From assembly GCF_029784135.1 (NCBI RefSeq), contig NC_073745.1:109161716-109225715 (forward strand): a stretch of 64,000 nucleotides of DNA, in the 5' to 3' direction. Position numbers and translations under genes: made by a program. Of the stretch, positions 47,201-57,775 are shown piece after piece (the first letter of the stretch is position 1; every line of letters begins with the position of its first letter). The notes below the pieces were generated by a model. That model saw only the letters and a program-made list of their open reading frames with translations, had not been told where the DNA came from and searched no databases. Origin of the DNA: Toxorhynchites rutilus septentrionalis. Taxonomy: Eukaryota > Arthropoda > Insecta > Diptera > Culicidae.

Positions 47201-48279
47201 ACGAAGAGGAAAAATGATTTCCCATTGAACTAACGAACTAACGTAACTAACTGACTAACTCATTTCAAAGGGGAAACATTTGAAGAATAAAATATGGTTT
47301 TTTTTCGCATCTGCATAAAATGCAGAATATTTCACAATTCATCTAAGAAACATGTTTTATTGGCCACCTAACTTTTGTATTTATCCCCTAATGTTTACTT
47401 TACTAGTTTCACTGTCTTCGCATACCAGCTAACACCCTCGCATGCACTACAAGGCGCTCATTAGTATGTACCCAGGGTTTACATATCTCACATAACAAAT
47501 TATGTGTACACACCGCTTATGTCCAATAGCTTCACGGTGGCTAATCGTCGGGTAGCAGTCGCAAAATGAAAACCAAAACGCCCAGTGCTTGAATTACAGA
47601 GAAAAAACCCGACAACTTGTAACAAAACAATGCAACCAACCAAACATAGTGAAATACACATACACAAACACACACTTATATACGTAAATTAGGTTAAACA
47701 AATGAATGGCCGCCGCCGCGCAAAGTTTGGCAAGCTGCAATCGCGACCGACGACTTTGAGCAGAGGCTCGGGTTGCAGCATTCCGGCCGCCAAGTCAACA
47801 AACCAGAAAGATTTTGCAATCTGATAAAAAGGGCCCCCGCCTGTGTTCGCATGGACCCATAAGTACCGACCGAGGTTTTTCTCTTTTTTTTCTACGCGCA
47901 ATTAGCTTGGCGGATTTCATTTATGTGTTTGCTTGCTTGCGATGCCAACTGCTTGGTGTTCTCCCCCACGAGATGTGCCCCATAACGATATGCATTCGGT
48001 CTAACTTATTCTGGACCGAACACGATCTCAGTGCATACAAATGAGACGGGTGTGTGGGTGTGGATACGTGGGAAAGCAATTCCCACGGTTATTATAATGG
48101 CTACTTCGGAGCGAGAGACGTCGAGTGGCGTCAAGATTAGGTGCATATTTTGTTCTAATTTTGACGCGGAGCGATTGGGAAGGAGAAACTTGCTCAACTA
48201 ATTAACTGTTGAGAGTTCCTATCGTTTCAATTGAATATGATTACACTATTGCAACAAAAAAACTGAATGCAGTACTTAC
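47201..48279 (-). other. 5' part of the large intron, anonymous
   Basis: A short ACTAACTGACTAACT-type repeat lies at 47228-47262. The rest, with balanced base composition at 47400-48200, has no recognisable repeat or exon. On the minus strand it directly follows exon 1, a position where promoter-proximal intronic control elements are common; that is inference. Confidence 0.35.
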
Positions 48280-48351
48280 ATCGGGCATAGCGACACTGCA
48301 GGTACAGAATATCGTCCACGACGCCGCTATGTATAGGCCAAGGCGCATCAT
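48280..48351 (-). CDS. ADAM/ADAMTS-like metalloprotease, first coding exon (signal peptide)
   Basis: The minus strand has AAGATGATG, with two adjacent start codons at 48351 and 48348, followed by 24 codons up to the donor GAT|GTAAGT. The peptide starts MMRLGLYIAASWTIFC and ends SVAMPD: a short basic start, a hydrophobic core and small residues near a likely signal peptidase site, that is, a secretory signal. The exon begins at about 48366 after a strong acceptor (TTCTCCTTCACTTTATTTCAG split by the exon edge, with a CTAATC branch-like site upstream), so 15 bases of leader are on this exon and an upstream noncoding exon is implied. The phase-0 donor fits the phase-0 acceptor at 13671. Linking the two exons over 34.6 kb is inference from strand, phase and protein logic (signal followed by propeptide). 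Confidence 0.62.
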
Positions 48352-48459
48352 CTTGGCAGAATGGATCTGAAATAAAGTGAAGGAGAATCGATTGATTAGA
48401 TGATGACTTACAAATGATAAAAAAATAAACTATTGATTGGTGCTTATTGAGTTAATTAA

Positions 48460-49795
48460 CACTAGATTTACGGATGTTGATTATATACCTACTTTGACTG
48501 AAGTGAGCCATTATGACTCACATAAGAAAATTGAAGTTTTTTTGCGAAGAAACTAGTTCCGAATCAATTCAAATGGAATGTTTCTTATCAAAAAAATCAT
48601 GGAAAACATTTTTGTATATAAACTCTGTTTTTGAAACATATTTTCCGCAAACATTTCTATTACATTTAGCACAATGGTTTCTACATCTGTTTCTTTTGCA
48701 TGTTTGTTGAACTTGACAATTCTTCCGTGCATCAGTAGCATGAATTTCCGGCATTGGAATTAAAGTGTTCTCGACTTCTTTTCTATATTTACTTCTTAGC
48801 TCTTCAGTCAATTGGAAAATAAAATCTTTTCGTGAAATATTCTGCTAAATCCAAAATGTTTTAAAAAACTTGTAGAGGCCATCCGGGTAAACTTGCTTAG
48901 TTTCTGGCCATTTGGTCAAGTATATCAACGTCATACTTGGTTCTGCTTCTGGAACAAGTTTTTTTTCCATTGTTATATTTTTATGTTTTGCACTTAATTA
49001 CTAAAGTAAAATTTTTTTTATTAAGCTTGCTTCCATAAATGACCAGGGTACAATTCTCAGAGTGCAAACCAAAATAGTTTTCTCTGCAAGTAACTTTTTT
49101 GTAAGTGAAATGCTAGTAAAAAAATATCTGTGGTAATATTTCGTCCACAGCCTAAATATGGACCTGAAAGCTTAGTTACTACAAATTCGCTCAATATATG
49201 ATCCTAGGGATTCATCCCTGCCCAAGCACGGTTTGTAATAAGCATGACAATTTCCCATACTTTTGAAAACAAGGCAAATTTGTCTGTCTTCAGTCTTTCA
49301 CTGCGATCATTTTGTTTTATCAAAACGTATGAATCGATGTCTGTCTATAAATTTATCTCTAGACATTGTCTGGGCGAAAAAAATGAACCCCACATCGCAG
49401 ACCATAATATGAACACTTCTGAATGAACGCTTCTCTTGCAAATAAAATTACTACAAAGGCCCATAATTGTAATTCTGTAACCGTTCATTCCTTATTCTTC
49501 GAAACTTAAAACTTGCCAAGGCCTGATAGAACCAATAGAACCAATATTTCATGTTATGTGATTAATTATTAAACCATTGCATGAGTCAAATTGGCTCACA
49601 ACCGTTAAAATAGGTATACCACATTCGATATTGCGAATTGGAGGGATCTGCGGGGAAGAGTAGTTAACGTTTACACATATTTCAATATTTAACTAAAAAC
49701 CAACGAATGTTTTTGAGAAGTAATATTAAAGTTTTATATATAATTTATGTACAAATTTTCAATGAGTCAAATTGGCTTGGCCCGTAAATCTAGAG
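48460..49795 (-). mobile_element. piggyBac-like element, family 1, internally deleted
   Basis: TTAA at 48456-48459 and 49796-49799 flanks inverted ends CACTAGATTTACGG and the complement of CTCTAGATTTACGGGCC. A subterminal GAGTCAAATTGGCT motif occurs twice near the right end (49581 and 49764), with its complement-like AGCCATTATGACTC near 48507. The transposase remnant is on the minus strand. The element lies only about 90 bases upstream of the exon 1 acceptor. Confidence 0.85.
48520..49430 (-). pseudogene. piggyBac-like transposase remnant, family 1
   Basis: Reading leftwards: FFSPRQCLEINL near 49370, SDRSERLKTDKFALFSKVWE-like codons near 49290, and GPYLGCGRNITTDIFFTS with LLAEKTILVCTLR at about 49160-49040. 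This is the conserved GRN-x-TxDNFFTS block of piggyBac transposases, with N changed to I. The C-terminal CQVQQTCKRNRCRNHCAKC (48680) is the cysteine-rich domain. Several stops and frameshifts, and loss of the N-terminal half, make it a dead derivative. The acidic residues of the DDD triad are only partly visible. Confidence 0.75.
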
Positions 49796-49799
49796 TTAA

Positions 49800-50019
49800 A
49801 AAAGTGATATTGATGATAGTGATAATGTGAGTGTACGAAAAAATTGTTGAGTCTATTGATTCTGTTTAAGAAGCTGAATTAAAATATCAGATACAAATAG
49901 CTTATACCTGAACCTGTATAGGCCTTCCAGTGTGAGGTCCCAGTGTGTTCCATATCCATAGTTAATATCTGATTAAATTATATATTTCAGAATTTTGACA
50001 AGAGCTCCATATTCGAATT
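49800..50019. other. short AT-rich spacer
   Basis: No feature recognised. Confidence 0.3.
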
Positions 50020-50890
50020 ACAGGTGCTGATTATGCTAAATGTAAATACCGAACAATTAATCAAGAATTTTTGTACCCTCATTTTCCAGGAATCTCGGCG
50101 TCGATTCAATCAGCCTTTGTGTAGTCTATGGACATATTTATGGAATAACATTCCACACAGCTTCATCTACTATATTGTTTTCTTTCTGTTGGGAACCACA
50201 TTCTGTTGAACTTTTCGTCCAATTTCATCCTCAAAAAAAGACTTCGAGGGGACGATGATCCAACACCTTTACACCTTTAAATTTATCTCGGACTAATAGT
50301 CAGTCACAAGCTTCGATTTTATGCTTAGAGTCACTGTCGTGCATGAAGACAAAGTTGGTAAATTTGGTGAGTCTGCGCTCCAGAGTAGCCTTTTGTTGAT
50401 AATCCCTTCAATAAATTCCATGGTGGCCAGTACAGCAATGGACATGCCACCACATACGTACTTTACGTGCTTCGTGGAGTTCGCTTAATCTGTTTTGCTC
50501 ACTTTTCGGCTACAGCGGTCGTGATACGCCTTACCGTTTCACCGAAGATGGATTCCATTTGCGGTGCCAACTTTCAGCTTCATACTTATAAATGGATCTT
50601 TCTCAACAACTTGTACCAAGTAAATTTTTTTCTTTGGCACGACAGAACCAATTCGGGGTCCCTCTTCCGTCTATTTTCAGTGCTTCCGGTTATATTGTGC
50701 TGAGAAATGATTTCGGATACCGTTGATTTTGAAGTATTGACGGACTTGACACTTTGTTAAGAACCATCACGTTACTAAGCTTTGCTACGAACATCCAATG
50801 TAAACCTCCAAAACCAGGTAAATTTACAAATACCAACTCATAACTGTGAGCTAGTGGGCTCAACATTTGTCTTTGCGTTACACCTTGCCC
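50020..50890 (-). pseudogene. Tc1-like transposase remnant
   Basis: Minus-strand pieces in several frames follow Tc1 order: KVRMWWHVHCCTGH near 50440, then FVFMHDSDSKHKIEA near 50330, which matches the block around the second catalytic D. LWNVIP-like and RLIESTPRFLENEG codons near 50110 match the C-terminal end. The upstream part (50890-50700) is open for about 60 codons but weakly conserved. Many stops are present, and this is the most decayed Tc1 copy here. Confidence 0.6.
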
Positions 50891-50929
50891 TCCAACTATA
50901 AAAATACACATGTTAAGTGCAGTAATTAC

Positions 50930-51587
50930 GCCGAAAAAAACAAGAAACCAGAAAAAAGCAGAGCACGAAAAAATAAATTTAACGTTAATAATTGTCAATG
51001 CTGTTTACTCAGAAACAAAGTACAGGCAAACCTGTTTTTGTGCGGTCCCTTTTGGCGTGATTCCTCGTTTGTGCGATTTTATTATGACATCGGGTCTTGA
51101 ATTACGCAAACTAATTGCACAAATAACAAAATCGCACCTAAACAGTCACACAAATAAGAAATCGCAGAAAAAGCAACCGCACAAAAACAGGTTTGCCTGT
51201 AATCCAGAAATATTAAAACTAAGTAAAATGTACCATTTGCGTCATAATGACAATTAGAATAATTAGAAAATCATTAAACACTTGTTAACTGAAACTAAGT
51301 CAAGATACTAATAGCTATTAATCTTTAACCATTCTAGTTCTGCTATAGCCATGACCGTGAAATGTCATTGGTAAACATCGCTAGTCAGACGATTACTACA
51401 ACTCATAGTGAACTACATCTTTTAAATCCTATCAAATACAGAGCATGAACATGGCATAATGTTTTATCTTTGTTTTGTTATAACAGATTGACACGGCTTC
51501 CACCTGACAAACAGAATAAAGTTGAGGAAAAAATATTATCTGGAGTTTTCATTCAATTACATCCATTTCTTTTAATAAATACCAATG
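50930..51587 (+). repeat. piggyBac-like family 2, right-half copy interrupted by a MITE
   Basis: Matches 58092-58570 in the same orientation at high identity. Landmarks are TTTAACGTTAATAATTGTCA, AATCCAGAAATATTAAAACT, CATTGGTAAACATCGCTAGT and GATTGACACGGCTTCCACCT. The copy at 58 kb continues to a CGCGAGTACAGGAAGG end and TTAA, which places this repeat in the piggyBac-like family of 37100-38356. At 51588 this copy is cut off by the TIR of another element. Confidence 0.85.
51023..51199. mobile_element. 177-bp MITE with TA duplication and empty-site control
   Basis: Inverted ends CAGGCAAACCTGTTTTTG are exact at both sides (51023 onward and ending at 51199), flanked by TA. The paralogous repeat at 58190 reads AAAGTAATCC with no insertion and a single TA, which defines the borders and the duplication. 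TA insertion and CAG ends suggest mobilisation by a pogo- or Tc1-type transposase. Confidence 0.93.
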
Positions 51588-52627
51588 CAGGTCGGACTCG
51601 ATTATCCGGAGTATTGATTTTTTTTTTTCACTCCGGATAATAGAATCCTCCGGATAATCGAGTCATTAAAAAACGAATTTTCTCTCGGTAAACGTAATAT
51701 AATTATGATTTGCACTTATTTATTGAACGGTTTTATCTAGCTTGGACCCATTCGTATGTTTGTGACTTTGTAACTTTGTAACTTTGTAACTTTATAACTT
51801 TGTCTGTAGAGCTGTACCACAGTAATAGAAATTAAACCCCCTTCCTGTTGACCGTTTGATCTGAAATTTGGAACATCAGGTGTCATTATAAAATTGCGTA
51901 TTCCATGCTCTTGAAAATCCAATATGGCGGATTATGTACATATTTTCTTAAAATCTCATCAATATGGGTTTTCCCAAAACCCCATCAATATGGGTATCGA
52001 ATGAAAGGGCTTGACCAGTAGAACACAGTTATTTATGGAAAATGTAAATCAAAGATGGCGGCCGCTACAAAATGGCGGATTATGGAAAATGCAAATCAAA
52101 AATGGCCACCACCACAAAATTGTGCCATATATATATTTTTTTTTTTCAAAAACCTCATCAATATGGGCATCGAAAGAAAGTTCTCGATCAGTAGAACATA
52201 ACAGATCATGCAAAATTCAATTCCAAGATGGCCGCATTCCCCAAACAACTAATTATTTTTTAATTGGTTTCATTTAGCTTGACTGGCGTAGTGGTAACAT
52301 CCATGCCTCTCACGCTAAAGGTCACGAGTTCAATTCTCACTCCCGACATTCTTCCAAAAATAGAAGGTAAAGTGACGAACCAGCCGAATGAGTTGAAAGT
52401 CACTATAATAAAGATAAAAAAAATATGTTTGAATGTGTGTAGGGTTGTCCCACAATTATTTTCAAATTCTATACATAATCGAATCTAAAGAAAACAATTT
52501 TTTCATTAATATATGAATGTCAAACATTAATAGAAAAATAGCTTTTTTGTGATTCGATTATGTATTAGATTCGAAAATTAACGTTGAGAGTGAAATTGCT
52601 ATTACATGTAATCGAGTCCGACCTGTA
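51588..52627. mobile_element. pogo-like TIR element or left arm of a larger fold-back element
   Basis: It starts CAGGTCGGACTCGATTATCC at 51588, and TAATCGAGTCCGACCTG ends at 52627. Between them, CTCCGGATAATCGAGTC echoes the TIR at 51653. ACTTTGTAACTTTGTAACTT short repeats lie at 51767-51800. Phrases like ATCAATATGGGTATCGAATG occur near 51985. The same phrases, inverted, fill 56040-56711, so this may instead be one fold-back element split by the LINE; see findings. Confidence 0.7.
52277..52435 (+). repeat. tRNA-derived SINE
   Basis: TGGCGTAGTGGTAACATCCA is an A-box-type head and GAGTTCAATTCTC a B-box-type motif 40 bases later. A body with a CACTATAATAAAGATAAAA tail follows. It is shorter than the SINE at 41634 and shares no clear body with it. 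A tRNA gene is unlikely because the terminal arms do not pair. Confidence 0.65.
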
Positions 52628-52962
52628 TTATCCACAGTTTGTTGTTTCATCATATACCCCACGATTTTATTTTAGTCTTATCATTGCCCTAGATTAATCA
52701 AGGAACGGATGTGATAACTGCTAACTGCTACTTGTCTAACTATTATCTAGCCGTTTTACTTAAAAAGTTTTTTCACTTATTTTTTTTAGTTTTTAGTAGA
52801 TTATCTGTATCATTTGTATACTTCTCTACATTAAAACCATTCGAAATTTTTGTTTTTAAATTTTATTTCTTTTTTTTAAATTTACAGCCCGATATCTATT
52901 TATTTAATTTATCAACAGGTTGACATTGAACCCTAATGATACTAACTACTTAACTAATTGTC

Positions 52963-55434
52963 TTAACCTAATAACGTTTGAGCTTGTCTAAGACGATTTT
53001 TTATTCTGTTCCTTGATATATGAAAATCGATGTTTTCAAAATGGCGATTGAATGTTCGAGCCATGCTAGCAACAGGCTCATGGTGAGAGTAATTAGTTCG
53101 TGCAGTTGGAAGGCGGAGAAATTCGTGGTTACGCAGATTTCTCCTTCTGACGTTGAAATTAATGCAACTTAACAATCCAGAACAGTCGATGTTGGCTTGG
53201 ATGAGATCGTAAACGAAAACAACTCTAGCTGTGTTACGTCGCACGCATAACTGATCCAAATCCAGGAGCTTACAACGATCTTCATATCTTGGAAGGTTTT
53301 GAGGGTCATTCCAATGGAGACGACGCAGTGCATAACGGACAAATTTAGGCTGCACAGACTCCACTCTTTGTATGTTATTGTGGTAATATGGAGCCCAGAC
53401 GACCGAAGCGTACTCCAAAATCGAGCGAACCAGAGAGCAATATAAAACCTTAAGGCATTGTATGTCCGTAAAGTGTTTAGAAGTGCGGAAAATGAATCCA
53501 AGAGCCTTGGAAGCCTTTGAGACTGCGTATGCGATATGTTCGCTGAACGTGATCTTCGAATCTAAAATAATTCCCAGGTCTTTTATACATGTGACTCTGT
53601 TGAGTATCGATCCGAAAAGCTCATAATCGTACTGTATCGTTGTGTGTTTGCGAGAAAAAGAGATGACAGAGCATTTTGATGAGTTCAGCGACATACAATT
53701 TGCTTCACACCAGCTGGCAAAGATTTCTAACTGTCGCTGTAGAAAAGTCGCATCATCACGGTTATTTACACGCACGAAGAGTTTGAAGTCATCAGCATAT
53801 GAAAGCTTCATACATTTGAGAACAGAATTGACATCGTTCAAATATAGTACGAAAATCAATGGTCCTAGATGACTTCCTTGTGGAACGCCTGATGTTACGT
53901 CGAAAGGGGAGGATATGAAGTCACCTATTTTGACGCTCATTGTTCGACCAGTCAAATATGATTCCAACCAATGCAGTAGTGGTCCATTGAACCCGATGCG
54001 ATGCAGCTTAGCAATTATAATTTGGTGATTGATCTTGTCAAAAGCAGCTGAGAAGTCCGTGTATATAGCGTCGACTTGGGATCTGGATTCTAGCGTTTTT
54101 GAAATGAATGATGTGTAAAGCAACAAATTCGTGGACGTGGAACGTTTAGGTACGAATCCATGTTGCTCCTCCGCTATGTAATTTTTACATGCATGGTGCA
54201 TGAAATCGAGTAAAATTGCCTCAAACAGCTTGGACATAGCACATAAGCAAGCAATTCCACGATAATTTTTCACATTTCTCTTGCAGCCTTTTTTATATAC
54301 AGGGAATACAAATGATTGTTTCCAAGCTTTGGGAAAAATTCCGGATTGAATAGAGGTGTTGAATAAAGTTGATAATGGCAGAGAAAGACTAGCAGAGCAG
54401 CGTTTCAAGATTATGGATGGAATTCCATCAGGCCCACAGTTTGATGATGCTTTCAGTTTTGAGCAAACGTTGAGAACAGTCATTGCATCAATGATTGGAT
54501 GAGGACCAATTTCAGGTAAAACTGGCGTGTTTTCGACTGCCCTTTGGATGAGAATGTCGCTGATTGAATTATCAACAAAAACACGGCTAAATTGCCGACG
54601 GAATAAATCACTAATGCTAGGAATCGTAGAGGCTTCTTCCTGTTCATAAGTCATAACAGATGGCAACCCTGACTCGTTTCTCTGTAGATTTATGTGTTTC
54701 CAGAAGCATTTTGGATTAAGCTTCAGTTTACGTTGTACTCGACTTTGGTGTTCGCCGAAGAGCCTCTTATTCAAGATTCTATAGTTTTTACTTGCGGTAA
54801 CATAGCGAGATTTCCACAAATCATTGCGGTATCTCGAGAATCTTCTTAATACAGCTTTCTTAATAGTCTTCAGGCGTCGTAGGCTGGAATTGGACCATGG
54901 TGGGTGGACAGGAACTTTCTTTCGTTTCTTCGGAACAAATTGGTCTATAGCATATAAAAGTACATGAGAAAGATTCGCAGCAGTTGCATCAACATCCTGT
55001 TGAATCAACAGTTCATCCCAGTTCAAAGCGTTGAGGAAATGGTTCATCGATGTGAAGTCGGCGTACTGATAACTATAATAAAATGATTCTGCAGTATTCG
55101 TGAAATTGGTTGTATTGGACTTGATGAACGACACGAGAAGTGGAGGATGATGCCGACACGTTTTTACAAGTGCGGCGGGAGCTCTAGCAACAATTATTTT
55201 GGATAACAATTCATTACTTACGAAGCACAGATCAAGAAATCGGTTATTATCGTTGGAAATATCATTAATTTGACATAACCCTGCAGTAGAATACTCATCA
55301 AGCAATTTCGTAGCTGTCACGCTAATTGTGGAACGAGATAAATCAGGAAATAAATCAGCTTGTGTTCCTTTAGACCAAGCAATACCTGGCAGATTAAAAT
55401 CTCCAAGTATGATAATGTTATCAGTCAGTTTCAT
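52963..55434 (-). CDS. LINE ORF2: endonuclease C-terminus and reverse transcriptase
   Basis: 823 codons without interruption. The N-terminal part holds the end of an apurinic-type endonuclease (ILGDFNLPGIAW at residues 9-20, HHPPLLVS at 95-102). Reverse transcriptase motifs follow: NCGPDGIPS near 332-340, PVYKKGCKRNVKNYRGIA near 378-395, TDFSAAFDKINH at 459-470, GVPQGSHLGP at 516-525 and the catalytic SYADDF at 545-550. A thumb and C-terminal region rich in Cys/His/Arg completes it. The element protein nicks DNA and primes cDNA synthesis at the target. The methionine here is only the first in this frame; the real frame extends upstream across a frameshift near 55560. All catalytic RT residues visible are intact. 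Confidence 0.88.
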   Translation of the reverse strand: MKLTDNIIILGDFNLPGIAWSKGTQADLFPDLSRSTISVTATKLLDEYSTAGLCQINDISNDNNRFLDLCFVSNELLSKIIVARAPAALVKTCRHHPPLLVSFIKSNTTNFTNTAESFYYSYQYADFTSMNHFLNALNWDELLIQQDVDATAANLSHVLLYAIDQFVPKKRKKVPVHPPWSNSSLRRLKTIKKAVLRRFSRYRNDLWKSRYVTASKNYRILNKRLFGEHQSRVQRKLKLNPKCFWKHINLQRNESGLPSVMTYEQEEASTIPSISDLFRRQFSRVFVDNSISDILIQRAVENTPVLPEIGPHPIIDAMTVLNVCSKLKASSNCGPDGIPSIILKRCSASLSLPLSTLFNTSIQSGIFPKAWKQSFVFPVYKKGCKRNVKNYRGIACLCAMSKLFEAILLDFMHHACKNYIAEEQHGFVPKRSTSTNLLLYTSFISKTLESRSQVDAIYTDFSAAFDKINHQIIIAKLHRIGFNGPLLHWLESYLTGRTMSVKIGDFISSPFDVTSGVPQGSHLGPLIFVLYLNDVNSVLKCMKLSYADDFKLFVRVNNRDDATFLQRQLEIFASWCEANCMSLNSSKCSVISFSRKHTTIQYDYELFGSILNRVTCIKDLGIILDSKITFSEHIAYAVSKASKALGFIFRTSKHFTDIQCLKVLYCSLVRSILEYASVVWAPYYHNNIQRVESVQPKFVRYALRRLHWNDPQNLPRYEDRCKLLDLDQLCVRRNTARVVFVYDLIQANIDCSGLLSCINFNVRRRNLRNHEFLRLPTARTNYSHHEPVASMARTFNRHFENIDFHISRNRIKNRLRQAQTLLG

Positions 55435-55912
55435 GCGGGATGTAATCCAGGTGAGTGAAGTTATATGACGGTTGATAATTTCAGGATCGTTGATCAGATT
55501 CGGTGGGAAGTAAACGACACAGATGAAAGTAGTTTGATTTGCGGATGATACTTCAACTCTTATTCTTCTTATTCTGCTCTAAATTTGAATAATTTGGAGG
55601 TTGTAATTCACGAGATTTTAAATCCGAACGAATGGCAAGAAGCACACCACCACCTGTGCGTTTGTTGCTATTCGTTAACGACCTGTCACGTCGGTATACA
55701 TCATAGGTTGGTCCAAAAATTTGCTGCGATATAGTGTTTTCGTTGAGCCAGGTTTCAGTGAAAGCATAAGCATCATAAGATGTGTCTGAGCATGCAAGAT
55801 GATACTCGATGATTCGTGTGTTCATCCCACCAACATTTTGGTAATACAATAGTAGTGGCTTATTTACACGAACGAGGTTCACACTCGTCTCGGCGAAGCT
55901 CTTTGATAGAGG
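55435..55912 (-). pseudogene. LINE ORF2 N-terminus, separated by one frameshift
   Basis: From about 55912 the frame reads SFAETSVNLVRVNKPLLLYY, then QNVGGMNTRIIEYHLA, AFTETWLNE and GGGVLLAIRSDL: the N-terminal motifs of the endonuclease, including the TETWL glutamate. At 55553-55565 it runs into a stop (NKKNKS). A shift of one base restores RVEVSSANQTTFICVVYFPP, which leads directly into the 823-codon frame. This single lesion, in an A-rich stretch, is what breaks ORF2. Confidence 0.85.
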
Positions 55913-56039
55913 CTGCTTATTTGTAATGACTCTTGTATGACAGGAGGTTGCATTTGAATTGGAGTGTTGTTCGGATATCTTTGAGATTCGTAGGGTTGTT
56001 GTTGCAATTGGGGAGCTCGCTTTCTTACCTAACTTTCTT

Positions 56040-56711
56040 CGGAATATTTTGATGATATACTATATTCTATTAGTCAAATTATTTCATTTGATACCAATAT
56101 TGAGGGGATTGCACAAAATACATAGTCGACCATTTTGTGGCGGCGACCTTTTCGAATTAAGGTTGTTCATAGTGTAGTGTATTCTCCAAATCAAGCCATT
56201 CAGCCATTTTTTAGCGGCGGCCATTTTTTAGAATTTTTCAAGATCATGGAATACGCAGTTTTCTAATGACAGTATAATTAAATGGATGTTCCAAAGTTCT
56301 GATCAATCAGTCAACAGAAACGAGGTCAATTTTCTATTAATGTGGGACTACTTTACAAACACTCAAACATACATAAAAAAGGGCAAGCTGAATGAAACCA
56401 TTAAAAAGTAATTATTTAATTGAAAAATGCGGTCATCTTGGATTTGGATTTTTCATGATCTACTGTGTTCTACCAGTCAAGCTTTTTCATTTGATACCCA
56501 TATCGATGGGGTTGTGAAAATAAAAATATATGGCGCCATCTTGTGGTAGCGGCCATTTTGGATTTGCATTTTTCATAAAAAACTGTGTACCACTAGTCAA
56601 GCCTTTTCATTTGATACCCATATGAGCTATTCAATATGGAATTATTATACAAATTATTCAAATTTCCCGAAAATCAAAAATCAAAAAAATTCTCCGGATA
56701 ATCGAGTCCGA
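56040..56711 (-). repeat. inverted counterpart of 51588-52260, with TIR at its right end
   Basis: It ends TCCGGATAATCGAGTCCGAC then CTG at 56711, the complement of the TIR at 51588. Internally, GATACCCATAT-GA and GTCAAGC(C/T)TTTTCATTTG phrases, and ATGGAATACGCAGTTTTCTA, are the reverse complement of stretches at 51860-52015. Confidence 0.8.
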
Positions 56712-56815
56712 CCTGTATTATCAACAAAAAAATTCAAAACGATCGGCTGATTTACATGTCAATAATTGACAACATTGCTATTTCGGCTAATTACCTGGAA
56801 AATACTTGTTGGAAT
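56712..56815. other. spacer
   Basis: No feature recognised. Confidence 0.3.
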
Positions 56816-56816
56816 A

Positions 56817-57775
56817 CTATTTAACAAATGCTGCTGAACGAATTTCCCGATATTTTCCATGTTTCCGAAATTGCGACCTTGAGCTCTTCATCATGGTGCA
56901 CCGTTTTCCCTCAGTGTACATTCTGCGTACAAGGATCCGCCTAAGATTTTCAACAGGATTCAAATCTGGAGAGCGAGCCGGCCAGGCAAAAAAATGAAGT
57001 TTTGAGTCCTTAATCCATTGCTTAGTTTCCTTTCTGGTATGAATAGTAGCTGGAATGTGATTTTTTTGTGACGATATCCTCGTAAAAACGGTAGGAGATA
57101 GGGTTCTAGAACATGTATGTAATCCTTGAATGATCTGAAAGCTACCTTGAGCTTTCCGGTTGCACAGAATGCCGCCCAAACTATGCAAGAGCCTCCACCA
57201 AACATACTGTTCCTCCTTCGGTAAATCACGCCAGTACCCGTTGAAACCATCAGGATCATCCAAATTGAACTTTTTTTTTCGTCAGTGAAGATAAGCTATA
57301 CATTGAAGAACTTTTTTTTATGTATTGTAAAAATGTATTTTTTGGAAACATTGTTTGTCACAACATACCATGTCCCACTGTCGGTTCATGCGAGCTTTGT
57401 CAAATCTCAGACGTCTTCCGATGTGAGATGGTGTAACATTAGAAGCCTTAACTTTTTAAGCTTTCTATATGTGAGAATTTTTTACCAAAACTTGACGAAT
57501 TGTCACCTGAGTAACATTAAAATTGAAATATTGCTTTATTTGCATAAGCGATTTTGAGCTATTCGAAGCTGTTCTAGCTATTTTCCGCATATCCCGGTCA
57601 AGAGCTTCGATTTACGTGGAGCTCTCTCCTTCTTACTCCTTTGAGGATTCACCAAAGAATTGAGCACTACTTGATGGGATCGTCCAATCCTACGAGCAGT
57701 TTCTCTGATACCAACATGGTGAAATGCATCAATTTGTCTTTCTTCTCTCTTCTCGAGCACTTTTCCCTTCGACAT
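56817..57775 (-). pseudogene. Tc1-family transposase, broken
   Basis: 57775-57578 encodes the N-terminal DNA-binding region (RQIDAFHHVGIRETARRIGR). Around 57540-57400, in another frame, the second helix-turn-helix and FDKARMNRQ-like codons follow. The block with the first catalytic D, expected just upstream of KKFNLDDPDGFNGYWRDL (57263), is damaged. The C-terminal part reads LHFFAWPARSPDLNPVENLR with the final E, then QFRKHGKYREIRSAAFVK. Stops and at least three frame changes are present. It is distinct in sequence from the 23-kb copy. Confidence 0.82.

Larger units (their letters stand above)
52640..56035 (-). mobile_element. non-LTR retrotransposon (CR1-like), 5'-truncated, well preserved
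   Basis: It contains an endonuclease and reverse transcriptase frame with one frameshift, a short 3' region (52962-52640) and, at the 5' side, a Gln/Pro-rich scrap (RAPQLQQQPYESQRYP near 56000) that may be the end of ORF1. There is no RNase H domain. GVPQGSHLGP and YADDFKLF are of the CR1/L2 kind rather than Jockey kind, so CR1-like is my tentative call. Sequence of another repeat family flanks it on both sides. Confidence 0.8.

Noticed and set aside
45678..47225. A 515-codon open frame on the minus strand, a repetitive Ser-Leu-Phe-Leu-Ile-Pro-Tyr protein
   Set aside because: It is produced entirely by the 7-base tandem array; no start context, no splice sites and no non-repetitive domain.
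52285..52350. A tRNA gene on the plus strand
   Set aside because: Internal promoter boxes are present, but the arms do not pair and a SINE-like body with an A-rich tail follows.
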